64,000 bases of DNA from a bacterium (GTDB taxonomy: Bacteria > 4484-113 > JAGGVC01): positions 62,001 to 126,000 of the forward strand of contig JABRWB010000041.1 in assembly GCA_039961635.1 (NCBI GenBank), read 5' to 3'. Numbering within the stretch: the first letter of the stretch is position 1; every line of letters starts with the position of its first letter. Positions 42,286-50,146 of the stretch are shown here, one piece after another. The notes below the pieces were generated by a model. It did no database searches. It had not been told where the DNA came from and was given only the letters and a program-made list of their open reading frames with translations. Position numbers and translations under genes: made by a program.

Positions 42286-43254
42286 ATGAGTCTTGCAGAT
42301 TATCGGCGGATTCTTGATTTATTTCCGAAGCTGCGCATCGCCGTACTGGGCGATGTAATGCTCGATCGTTACGTCTATGGTTCGGTCGAACGCATTTCTC
42401 CAGAAGCGCCGGTCCCTGTTCTGTTGAGGGAGCGCGAAGCATGTTTCCCTGGAGGCGCGGCAAACGTGGCTGTAAATTTGGCCGGGCTCGGAGCAACCCC
42501 GCTGCTGATAGGCATTGTAGGAAACGACGCGGCCGCCGAACTACTTAAGGCCGAACTTAAATCGAACAACATTGATACATCGCTGCTTGTCGGCCTGCCC
42601 GGAGCGATCACCACCGTAAAAACAAGGTTTGTATCAATGTCCCAGCAATTGATTAGAGTGGACGACGAATCGCCGTTACCGATCGACAGGGATGCGGTGC
42701 CTCCCGAGGAAGTACTGTCCGATTGTAACGCCTTGCTCGTCTCGGATTACAACAAGGGCGCGGTCCCGTTTTGGGGTAAATCGCTGATAGGCTGCGCCCG
42801 GCGTGTCGGAATACCGATCGTAGTGGATCCCAAACCTCCCAATTGGTCTTATTATCAAGGATGCGACGTCGTTACGCCCAACAAAAAGGAAGCCCGGAAT
42901 GCGGTTCCTGAACATTTGCGGCCGGTTGCGGATCTTGCGGCGACGGCGAAGGCGGTATCTCATCTTTCGGGCGTAGGCAAGGTAGTAATGACTTGGGGAG
43001 CCGAAGGGATGCACGTATGGGATGGCGCTTCGCTCACAACAATTCCATCCCACCGCGTTTCTGTTTTTGACCCTACCGGAGCTGGGGATACGGTCATTGC
43101 GGCACTAACCGCATCTATTGCCGCTGGAGCAGACCTTGTGACTTCCGCGAACATCGCCAACGCGGCTGGCGCCGTAGCTGTAGCCAAGCCCGGTATCGCG
43201 GCCGTGACAGCGGCGGAAGTGCTTTCCGTTTTGATGCATGCGGAGGGCGTATGA
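42286..43254 (+). CDS. D-glycero-beta-D-manno-heptose-7-phosphate kinase (HldE N-half/RfaE1)
   Basis: 322-residue PfkB-fold kinase equivalent to the first domain of HldE. Motifs: VLGDVMLDRYVYG, PEAPVPVL, PGGAANVAVNLAGLG and the C-terminal DPTGAGDTVIAAL (catalytic Asp). A TGTAAAAT word (42266-42273) lies 12 nt before the ATG and could be an internal -10. The nucleotidyltransferase is a separate downstream gene, unlike the fused HldE of E. coli. Start at ATG 42286, 15 bp after gmhB. Confidence 0.92.
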   Translation: MSLADYRRILDLFPKLRIAVLGDVMLDRYVYGSVERISPEAPVPVLLREREACFPGGAANVAVNLAGLGATPLLIGIVGNDAAAELLKAELKSNNIDTSLLVGLPGAITTVKTRFVSMSQQLIRVDDESPLPIDRDAVPPEEVLSDCNALLVSDYNKGAVPFWGKSLIGCARRVGIPIVVDPKPPNWSYYQGCDVVTPNKKEARNAVPEHLRPVADLAATAKAVSHLSGVGKVVMTWGAEGMHVWDGASLTTIPSHRVSVFDPTGAGDTVIAALTASIAAGADLVTSANIANAAGAVAVAKPGIAAVTAAEVLSVLMHAEGV

Positions 43255-43727
43255 TGGAAGAGTCCGCTTTTCAGTTGCCGCCGGATGCTGCGGAAGCCAT
43301 TGCCGAGTGGCGCGCCCGGGGATTCAAGATAGTTTTCACCAACGGCTGCTTTGACATACTTCATCCGGGCCACATAGACATTTTGAAGAGAGCGCGACGA
43401 CTGGGCGATGTGCTGATCGTCGGTCTGAATTCAGATGCCTCGACAAAAAGGCTCAAAGGCGAAAACAGGCCATTTATCCGCGAATCCTTGCGCAAAACGG
43501 TCCTTGAAGAACTAAGAAGCGTTGATCTTGTTATCATCTTCGATGAAGATACTCCAATTCGCCTGATTGAAGCCTTGCGGCCGGATGTGCTCGTTAAAGG
43601 GGGCGATTACGACCGCGCGGGTGTTGTGGGCGGCGATTTCGTTGAAAGTTACGGTGGTGAGGTTGTGCTTTTGGAGCTAGTGCCGGGGCTTTCTACAACG
43701 GAACTAGCCAGGAAACTCGGTTTGTGA
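43251..43727 (+). CDS. ADP-heptose synthase / D-glycero-beta-D-manno-heptose 1-phosphate adenylyltransferase (HldE C-half/RfaE2)
   Basis: 158-residue cytidylyltransferase-like enzyme equivalent to the second HldE domain. VFTNGCFDILHPGHIDIL is the nucleotide-binding HxGH-type motif. GLNSDASTKRLKGENRPF and VLVKGGDYDRA follow. ATGA overlap with the kinase gene. No gmhA or hldD (epimerase) gene is visible in the window. Confidence 0.93.
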   Translation: MMEESAFQLPPDAAEAIAEWRARGFKIVFTNGCFDILHPGHIDILKRARRLGDVLIVGLNSDASTKRLKGENRPFIRESLRKTVLEELRSVDLVIIFDEDTPIRLIEALRPDVLVKGGDYDRAGVVGGDFVESYGGEVVLLELVPGLSTTELARKLGL

Positions 43728-43766
43728 AATAACTTGCCGCCTACGAATCGGCGGACCCATATTTGA

Positions 43767-44702
43767 ATGGCGGGAAGAATTGGAAAAGAAGGCGCGCAAA
43801 CCGCGGTCAAAAGTCCGCCTCTGCTTGCCGCGTTTGCCGAGCTTTTTTTCCCCCAAAGCTGCGTGCTCTGCGGCCGGGAAAATCCTTTCGTTCTTTGCGA
43901 CGCGTGCTTCGATCAGGTTTTCGTACCGCCAGACGAAATTTGCCTTCGCTGCGGACGGCTCAAGCGTTCCGGCTGGCCCGGCCCGGATTGCGCGGAGTGC
44001 CATGACGAAACATACGGCTTTATCCGGGCTAGAAGCCTTTATCCATACGAAGGCGCGGCGAGAAACTTATTCCTGGCGTCAAAATTCACTGTTTCAAAGC
44101 GCAAGCTGAATTACAGGCTATCTTCGGCAGCAGTTCAGAAGCGTATCGCCGGAAAGGATTCAGCCGAATTTTTCAATTCGAAAGGACTTGCCTTTGATTT
44201 CGCGGTTGAGGTGCCGGTATTTCGGCCCCGGTGGTCCGCCCTGGCCCGGCTTCCGATGTTCTCCCCGCCGCCAAACGATGAAAAGAAGAGGAAGGGAGGC
44301 AACACCCGTAGTTTCAACACGGCCGCCGTATTTGCCTTTTACGCCGCTCAAAGCCTGAAAGTACCTTATTTGTCGGGCGTTCTGCGCAAAATCAGCGACA
44401 TCCCTTCGCAAGTTGGTCTTTCGCACACGGCGCGCCGGGCAAACGTGAAAGGTGCATTCGATGTCCCTTCCTGGTATGCCCGGCGCGTTAAGGGGGCGAC
44501 AGTGCTTCTCTGCGACGATTTAATCACAACAGGTTCGACCGCAAGCGAGTGCTCGCGGGCACTCAAACGCGCGGGAGCTAAATCGGTATACCTGCTGACC
44601 TTGTTCTCCACAACCAAACGTCCGGAAACGCCTGACGCCCAACTTCCCGATTGGTACGGCCCGGACGATCTTGAAATCCCCGCTCCGATCGAGTTCGACT
44701 AG
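43767..44702 (+). CDS. comF: ComF-family phosphoribosyltransferase-like protein
   Basis: 311-residue ComF/GntX homologue; in competent bacteria ComF assists DNA uptake. The N-terminal zinc ribbon has CVLCG, CDAC, CLRCG and CAEC. A phosphoribosyltransferase domain follows with the PRPP loop TVLLCDDLITTGSTASEC. A ~30-residue charged insertion (SPPPNDEKKRKGGN) sits in the middle. Length is above the usual 220-250. Convergent with the MBL gene, sharing the CTAG stop overlap. Confidence 0.85.
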   Translation: MAGRIGKEGAQTAVKSPPLLAAFAELFFPQSCVLCGRENPFVLCDACFDQVFVPPDEICLRCGRLKRSGWPGPDCAECHDETYGFIRARSLYPYEGAARNLFLASKFTVSKRKLNYRLSSAAVQKRIAGKDSAEFFNSKGLAFDFAVEVPVFRPRWSALARLPMFSPPPNDEKKRKGGNTRSFNTAAVFAFYAAQSLKVPYLSGVLRKISDIPSQVGLSHTARRANVKGAFDVPSWYARRVKGATVLLCDDLITTGSTASECSRALKRAGAKSVYLLTLFSTTKRPETPDAQLPDWYGPDDLEIPAPIEFD

Positions 44703-45517
44703 CCTGCCGCGGGCGGCTCCGAATACGGCGAGCCGAAATTGTGGCAGAAGAACTGATGCCACTTTTCTTCGGCGGCCCGTTTAAGGAACTCCTTCTTGCG
44801 CTCCAGCGTCACCATTGGGTAGTTATCTATGGATGCGATGACGGGGATGTGCGTGAATGTTGACATCGGAATCAGATCGCCCCAGTAGACAAGCCTCATC
44901 CCCGCGTCATCGAATAAAACGAGTTGATGCCCCAGAGTATGCCCGGGAGAAGGAATCGCCCGAACGCCGGGCAGAATTTCGGTTTCGCCGTCCAGAAGCT
45001 TCAGCCGCTCGCCCGGCTCCCAGCCTTCAAGCGTATGCTTGTAATAGCTGCCCTTGGTGCGCTCGTTAATAAGCGTCGCCTCCGCGTATTCGGTCGAGGT
45101 CGAGTAAACCGTTGCGTTCGGAAACTGCAACGCCCAGCCGCTGTCCGACTTCTTCGTAACACCGCCGCAATGGTCGAAATGCAGATGCGACTGGATAACC
45201 GCCACCACGTCGTCCGGCGAAAGTCCTTCCGCCTTCATCCCTTCAATCAAATCGCCCTCCGGACGCTGCAAATCGTAGATTCCGCGCAGCTTTTCGGAAA
45301 GCTTGTCGCCGCAGCCCGTGTCCACAACGACCAATCCCTCCCGCGTCTCGGCGACCAGGCACCACACGCCAAGCCTGATCCGGTTTTCCGCGTCAACATC
45401 GTGCCATTTCTGCCAGAATGACTTGGGGACGACGCCGTACATCAGCCCGCCGTCCAGCGCGAACGAGCCGTCGGAGATTGCGTGCAGCTTCATGTTTGCC
45501 GACTCGAAAACGATCAT
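44699..45517 (-). CDS. Metallo-beta-lactamase-fold hydrolase
   Basis: 272-residue MBL-fold hydrolase. Zinc ligands are visible: QSHLHFDHCGG (HxHxDH), PGHTLGH, YWGDLIP and the final HNF. VVDTGCGDKL precedes them. It resembles the quorum-quenching/AttM-like and AHL lactonase group but cannot be placed precisely. Strong GGGGAGG upstream of the ATG. Followed in the same direction by no gene; it converges with comF. Confidence 0.88.
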   Translation of the reverse strand: MIVFESANMKLHAISDGSFALDGGLMYGVVPKSFWQKWHDVDAENRIRLGVWCLVAETREGLVVVDTGCGDKLSEKLRGIYDLQRPEGDLIEGMKAEGLSPDDVVAVIQSHLHFDHCGGVTKKSDSGWALQFPNATVYSTSTEYAEATLINERTKGSYYKHTLEGWEPGERLKLLDGETEILPGVRAIPSPGHTLGHQLVLFDDAGMRLVYWGDLIPMSTFTHIPVIASIDNYPMVTLERKKEFLKRAAEEKWHQFFCHNFGSPYSEPPAAG

Positions 45518-45548
45518 CTTTTATTCCTCCCCGTGCGGGAACCGCATT

Positions 45549-45830
45549 TTACCTCGCGCCTCTCAGCGGACCGTATGACTCCATCGTCGGCTTTTTCTTC
45601 ACTTGCCGCTTCATGTAGTAAATCTGACCGAATTCGCCCTCGTCGCCACGTCTTCCACGGCCGATTAATCCGGCCAACTCCCATCCATCCCGGCCAAGTT
45701 CGTTTAGGATTACTAGCGTCGAGTCGGGAGTCGAAATCGTGTGACTCCCGTCAGGAAACTGCACTCGCACGCTGAATGCGTTTTTGTAAAACGAGGCGTA
45801 CACCTCGGCGTATTCCCAGAAGTAATCCAT
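45549..45830 (-). CDS. Small DUF4177-like protein
   Basis: 93 residues. The pattern WEYAEVY, LNELGRDGWELAGLIGRG and YYMKRQVKK matches DUF4177-type small proteins of unknown function. GGTGAT lies about 7 nt before the ATG. It sits 42 bp downstream of livF and 31 bp upstream of the MBL hydrolase, so it may be cotranscribed with either. Confidence 0.7.
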   Translation of the reverse strand: MDYFWEYAEVYASFYKNAFSVRVQFPDGSHTISTPDSTLVILNELGRDGWELAGLIGRGRRGDEGEFGQIYYMKRQVKKKPTMESYGPLRGAR

Positions 45831-45872
45831 CGTGTCATCACCCGGCGTACGCCGGCATCGAATTTTCAGAAG

Positions 45873-46577
45873 TCAAATTCCCAAATACGCTTTCTTGACG
45901 TCCTCGTTTTCGATCAATTCAGCGCCCGTGCCCCAAAGTTCAATCCTGCCGGTGACGAGCACGTACGCGTAATCCGAAATCTTGAGCGCCTGGAACGCGT
46001 TCTGCTCGACCAGCAGTATTGTAGCGCCTCGCGAGTTGATCTTGCGAATGGTTTCGAAGATTTCTGCCACCAAATTCGGGGCAAGCCCCAGCGACGGCTC
46101 GTCTAGCAGCATCAGCTTCGGGTCCTGCATCATCGCCCTTCCGATCGCCAGCATCTGCTGCTCGCCGCCGGACAACGTTGCACCGATCTGACCGATGCGC
46201 TCCTTCAGCCGCGGGAAAAGCGCAAAAACCTCCTCTTTGCGCTCGGCAATTTTGCCGCGGTCCTTCTCCAGAAATGCTCCGATTTCCAGGTTTTCGTTGA
46301 CAGTCAGATTCGTGAATATCCTTCTGCCTTCCGGCACCAGACTCATTCCAAGCGCCACTATTTTGTGCGCCGGCTTGTTAGTAATGTCGAGGCCGCTATA
46401 GGAAACGGTGCCGCCCGAAGTTCGAACCAACCCCATAATCGCGTTCAGCGTCGTGCTTTTGCCGGCTCCGTTGGCTCCGATCAGCGAGATTATCTTTCCT
46501 TCCGGGCAGTCAATCGAAATCCCCTTAAGCGCCTCGACCGCGCCGTAATTGACCCGAAGAGCATCCACCTTCAGCAT
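45873..46577 (-). CDS. livF: Branched-chain amino-acid ABC transporter ATP-binding protein LivF
   Basis: 234-residue ATPase of the HAAT importer. Walker A GANGAGKSTT, LVPEGRRIFTNLTV, signature LSGGEQQMLAIGRAM, Walker B LMLLDEPSLGLAP and the switch His region ILLVEQN are present. ATG 46577 shares its A with the livG stop (TGATG), showing coupling. A longer frame to 46694 lies inside livG and is rejected. Confidence 0.95.
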   Translation of the reverse strand: MLKVDALRVNYGAVEALKGISIDCPEGKIISLIGANGAGKSTTLNAIMGLVRTSGGTVSYSGLDITNKPAHKIVALGMSLVPEGRRIFTNLTVNENLEIGAFLEKDRGKIAERKEEVFALFPRLKERIGQIGATLSGGEQQMLAIGRAMMQDPKLMLLDEPSLGLAPNLVAEIFETIRKINSRGATILLVEQNAFQALKISDYAYVLVTGRIELWGTGAELIENEDVKKAYLGI

Positions 46578-47341
46578 CAGGCATTTGCCTCCTTGCCCAG
46601 GTAAGCCTCGATGCAGCGCGGATTGCTTCTGATTTCCTCCGGTGCTCCCTCGGCAATCTTCTTGCCGTAGTCGATCATCACGATTCGCTGGCAAATGCCC
46701 ATCACCAGCTTCATATCGTGCTCTATTAAAAGTATGCCCAGCTCGTGCTCTTCCAAAATGCGGAAAATCTTCTCCATAAGCTCTGAAGTTTCCCGGTCGT
46801 TCAATCCTGCCGCAGGCTCGTCAAGAAGCAGTATTTTCGGATTTGTAGCCATGGCCCGGGCAATTTCAAGATGCTTCTGAAGTCCGTAAGGTAGGTTTTT
46901 GGCAATAGACTTGGCGCAATCTTTTAAACCGTGATAGTCGAGAAGCTCATACGACTTTTCCTCGATTTCGCGCTCGATTCGGCGGCATCGAGGCGTTCTC
47001 AGGAATGCATCCACCAATGAGTATTTGCAATTACGGTCCAGCGCGATTTTAACGTTGTCCAAGACGGTCAGGTTCTTGAATAGGCGCACGTTTTGAAACG
47101 TCCGGCCGATTCCCTTTCGGCATATTTCGTGCGTTTCGACCCCATTCAATCTCTCTCCATCGAGAATTACTTCGCCCTCGGTAGGCGGATAAACTCCGGT
47201 AATGGCGTTAAAAACAGTAGTTTTCCCCGCTCCATTCGGGCCGATAAGGCCGATCAGTTCCTTACTTCCTACGGACATCGTAAGCTTGTCAACCGCCCGT
47301 AGCCCTCCGAATACAACGCTCACGTCGCGCAGCTCAAGCAT
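46577..47341 (-). CDS. livG: Branched-chain amino-acid ABC transporter ATP-binding protein LivG
   Basis: 254-residue ATPase partner of LivF. Walker A GPNGAGKTTVFN, the LivG-typical GIGRTFQNVRLFKNLTVLDNV, LPYGLQKHLEIARAMA, Walker B ILLLDEPAAGLN and LIEHDMKLVMGI are visible. ATG 47341 overlaps the livM 3' end by 8 bp; the longer frame to 47401 is inside livM. Confidence 0.95.
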   Translation of the reverse strand: MLELRDVSVVFGGLRAVDKLTMSVGSKELIGLIGPNGAGKTTVFNAITGVYPPTEGEVILDGERLNGVETHEICRKGIGRTFQNVRLFKNLTVLDNVKIALDRNCKYSLVDAFLRTPRCRRIEREIEEKSYELLDYHGLKDCAKSIAKNLPYGLQKHLEIARAMATNPKILLLDEPAAGLNDRETSELMEKIFRILEEHELGILLIEHDMKLVMGICQRIVMIDYGKKIAEGAPEEIRSNPRCIEAYLGKEANA

Positions 47342-48599
47342 CAGCGCTCCCGGCCGCGGGCGCGCGGCGCAAAAACTTGGGCAGCTGAAAGGCAAACTCA
47401 CTTTGACCGAACAGCCCGCCAGGTCTAAAAATCATAAGGAACACAAGAGCCAGCGAATAAATAACCATCCGCCATTGCCCGACAGCCCTGAATGCTTCGG
47501 GCAATATCGTGATCACCGTGGAGCCGATTATCGTCCCGGTTAGACTGCCCATTCCGCCCAACACCACCATAAGCAGAACTTCAACGCTTTTGAAGAAGTT
47601 GAACTCGTATGGGTTGAAAGACGGAATTGAATGCGCCAAAAGCCCACCTGCAACGCCGGCGAAAAAGCTTCCAATCAGGAAATTCATGAGCTTGAACTTA
47701 AATAGGTTGATGCCAAGCATAGTTCCTGCCATTTCATCTTCGCGGATGGCTATAACCGCCCGGCCGTAAATGCTCCTCAAGTAGTTGCGGAAAAGCCAAA
47801 TCACCAGCGTGACCACGCCGATCAACAAAAGGAACACCGTCCATTGGCTAGACAAATAACTTGACCATGATCTCGCCTTTTGCAACTCGAACACTGAATA
47901 AAAGGCATTGTTCAGCTTTCGCGAGTTTACCACCGCAATAGTTGCCAGCGTCGCCATGTAAATAACCCGTAGAATCAAGAGGGCCGGTTTATTGACGCCG
48001 AAACGCCTTCCAACAAAAGCGGACAATTTTCTTTCCAGCACGGCCAGGCCGTAAACGAGCAGAAACGCCGCTGCCCCTATCCAAAGGAATGCAAATACCA
48101 AGTTCATCGCCTGGTTGATATTCGCTGGCGGCGCGCCCGACAGTTCCGCAATCGCCTTGCCCGCGTATTCGGGGGCGATCGCACCAGGCCAAGCCAGTAC
48201 GTTTTTAAGCTGCGGAAGCGTTTCGATTTTAGAAGCCCCACCGGGAACCCCGGTTGCTCCGCCGAAATACGCAGGCGGCAAAATAAGCAATATTCGAATG
48301 ACGATTTCCCCGAATCCAAGGGTTGCGATTGCCAGATAGTCCCCGCGCAGCCTTAGTGCCGGCACTCCTGTCAACAATCCTAAAATCGCTGCAAGTAAAC
48401 CGCCGCAAATCACTCCGACGGGAAGCGGCATACCGAAACCGCCTACCAAAATCGCGCTCGTGTACGCCCCGATGGCCAGGAATGCGGCATGGCCAAGTGA
48501 AAACTGTCCGTTAAATCCCAGAATCAAGTTGAGACTTTGCGCGAAAATGATATTCACAAGGATAAGGATGATGATGGTCTCGAAATACCCGTTGATCAT
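47334..48599 (-). CDS. livM: Branched-chain amino-acid ABC transporter permease LivM
   Basis: 421-residue permease. Family core: LVNIIFAQSLNLILGFNGQFSLGHAAFLAIGAYTSA, LRGDYLAIATLGFGEI, then IREDEMAGTMLGINLFKFKLMNFLIG and VLGGMGSLTGTIIGS. Between these a ~150-residue segment with additional hydrophobic helices (VFAFLWIGAAAFLLVYGLAVL; LRVIYMATLATIAVV; WTVFLLLIGVVTLVIWLF) is larger than in a minimal LivM. TGATG overlap with livH. Works with LivH as the membrane dimer. Confidence 0.93.
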   Translation of the reverse strand: MINGYFETIIILILVNIIFAQSLNLILGFNGQFSLGHAAFLAIGAYTSAILVGGFGMPLPVGVICGGLLAAILGLLTGVPALRLRGDYLAIATLGFGEIVIRILLILPPAYFGGATGVPGGASKIETLPQLKNVLAWPGAIAPEYAGKAIAELSGAPPANINQAMNLVFAFLWIGAAAFLLVYGLAVLERKLSAFVGRRFGVNKPALLILRVIYMATLATIAVVNSRKLNNAFYSVFELQKARSWSSYLSSQWTVFLLLIGVVTLVIWLFRNYLRSIYGRAVIAIREDEMAGTMLGINLFKFKLMNFLIGSFFAGVAGGLLAHSIPSFNPYEFNFFKSVEVLLMVVLGGMGSLTGTIIGSTVITILPEAFRAVGQWRMVIYSLALVFLMIFRPGGLFGQSEFAFQLPKFLRRAPAAGSADA

Positions 48600-50074
48600 C
48601 ACACCTTCTCCTTGGCGGACCTTCCAAACAGCCCCGTGGGTTTGACAAGTAATACGATGATAAGGAATGCAAACGCCACTGCATCAGACAACGCGCTTAG
48701 ATTGGCCGGAATATAGCCCTTCACGAGGAACTCGGACACTCCCATAATCAGGCCGCCAGCCGCAGCGCCCGGAATGCTGCCGATACCGCCCAAAACAGCT
48801 GCGACGAACGCCTTGATTCCCGGAAGGATGCCCATTAGCGGCGTAATGCTCTCCCAGTACAGCCCCACAAGACATCCTGCAACCGCAGCAAGTGCCGAGC
48901 CCAGCGCGAATGTTTTGCTGATAACGGAATCGGTGTCAATGCCCATCAGCCGCGTAACATCCTTGTCAAAGCTTATTGCCCGCATTGCAATGCCGAACTT
49001 TGTCCGGTTGATCAGCCAGAATAGAAACGCAAGGATGGCAGCTGTCGTAGCCAGGATTACCAGCTGAATCGGCGTTGCGCTCAGACCGAACCCGCGCTTT
49101 TCGGCCGCATCGTAGTCTGATGAGGCTGCGTTTGCCGGATTAGTTCGAAGACCAAAATCGAGCGGAATGTAAACTGCGTTCGAGCCGAACACCGACCTTA
49201 TATTTCTAATCCTTGCGGGAGTCTCAGCCCATTTAAGTTCAACGCTTCCGGTCGTCTTGCCAGGCTTCCTGTTAATCGTCAATCCCGTCGGCGCTTCCAG
49301 TTTTGAGCCGGATTGCTCCTCGAATCCTCCCGCGGCGAATTCTTCGCCCTCCGCCAGCGCGACAGGCTGGCTCCAATCGCTTTTGCCCAGTTCCGTTTCC
49401 ACCCGAACGCGCGCGAAGCACGCGCCCTGCAACTCCGCTTCCGCGCGCGTTGCGTCGTAAACGATGCGCCTGATCGGGGTGGAGAAATCCGCCGATTTGT
49501 CGAATTCCGCCGTGTAAACGGCGAACGATTTCGGCGCAAAGCTTTTTGGATTGGCGGTAAAAACGATTATCCCCAGGTTTTCGAGGAAAAACGACATCCC
49601 GACCGCGGTAATTAGCGCGGCGATTCGCGTGGACTTTCGAAGCGGCAGGTACGCGAACTTTTCCATCAAAACACCGCAAAGTGCACAAAGAGCCATCGCG
49701 CAAAACATCGCAAGGAAAAACGCCGCATACAGCGGCCATTCACGCTCGAAGTAAAGCCTGTGGATGAAAATCCGCAAAAAGTAATAGCCGAAGTACGCTC
49801 CCAGCATGTATATGTCACCGTGAGCGAAGTTAATCAGCTGGATTACGCCATAAACCATCGTGTAACCAAGTGAGATAAGCGCGTATACGCAGCCGAGCAC
49901 CACACCATTAAAAAGAAGTTGGACAAGGTAGCCGCCGGTAAAAAGATCGCTATCAGGGTATTTGTTTTGAAGGAAGCCGAAAAGAAGCCACAGCAACAGC
50001 AAAACCGCTGCCGACGCAACTGCGCCGATACGCCCTCCCCTGGTTGTCGGCAAAAGCGACAGCCTCACTTGCAC
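48599..50074 (-). CDS. livH: Branched-chain amino-acid ABC transporter permease LivH with a large inserted loop
   Basis: 491 residues versus about 300 in E. coli LivH. The conserved halves are clear: GYLVQLLFNGVVLGCVYALISLGYTMVYGVIQLINFAHG early, LITAVGMSFFLENLG (about 153-167), and later FGIAMRAISFDKDVTRLMGIDTDSVISKTF with VLGGIGSIPGAAAGGLIMG. Between residues ~175 and ~325 is an insertion of about 120-150 residues rich in charged and beta-prone sequence, including EAPTGLTINRK and GSVELKWAETPAR, which looks like the start of a fibronectin-III-type domain. Start GTG 50074; GTG 50068 with a better-placed GGGGGTG is an alternative. Position in the membrane suggests the insert is extracytoplasmic or cytoplasmic depending on helix count, which I did not resolve. 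Confidence 0.9.
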   Translation of the reverse strand: MQVRLSLLPTTRGGRIGAVASAAVLLLLWLLFGFLQNKYPDSDLFTGGYLVQLLFNGVVLGCVYALISLGYTMVYGVIQLINFAHGDIYMLGAYFGYYFLRIFIHRLYFEREWPLYAAFFLAMFCAMALCALCGVLMEKFAYLPLRKSTRIAALITAVGMSFFLENLGIIVFTANPKSFAPKSFAVYTAEFDKSADFSTPIRRIVYDATRAEAELQGACFARVRVETELGKSDWSQPVALAEGEEFAAGGFEEQSGSKLEAPTGLTINRKPGKTTGSVELKWAETPARIRNIRSVFGSNAVYIPLDFGLRTNPANAASSDYDAAEKRGFGLSATPIQLVILATTAAILAFLFWLINRTKFGIAMRAISFDKDVTRLMGIDTDSVISKTFALGSALAAVAGCLVGLYWESITPLMGILPGIKAFVAAVLGGIGSIPGAAAGGLIMGVSEFLVKGYIPANLSALSDAVAFAFLIIVLLVKPTGLFGRSAKEKV

Positions 50075-50146
50075 CCCCGGTGACTTGAATCCAAATGCGG
50101 GGGCGGAATTCGCCCCCGCATTTTATCGACACATTTGCAATCCTGA

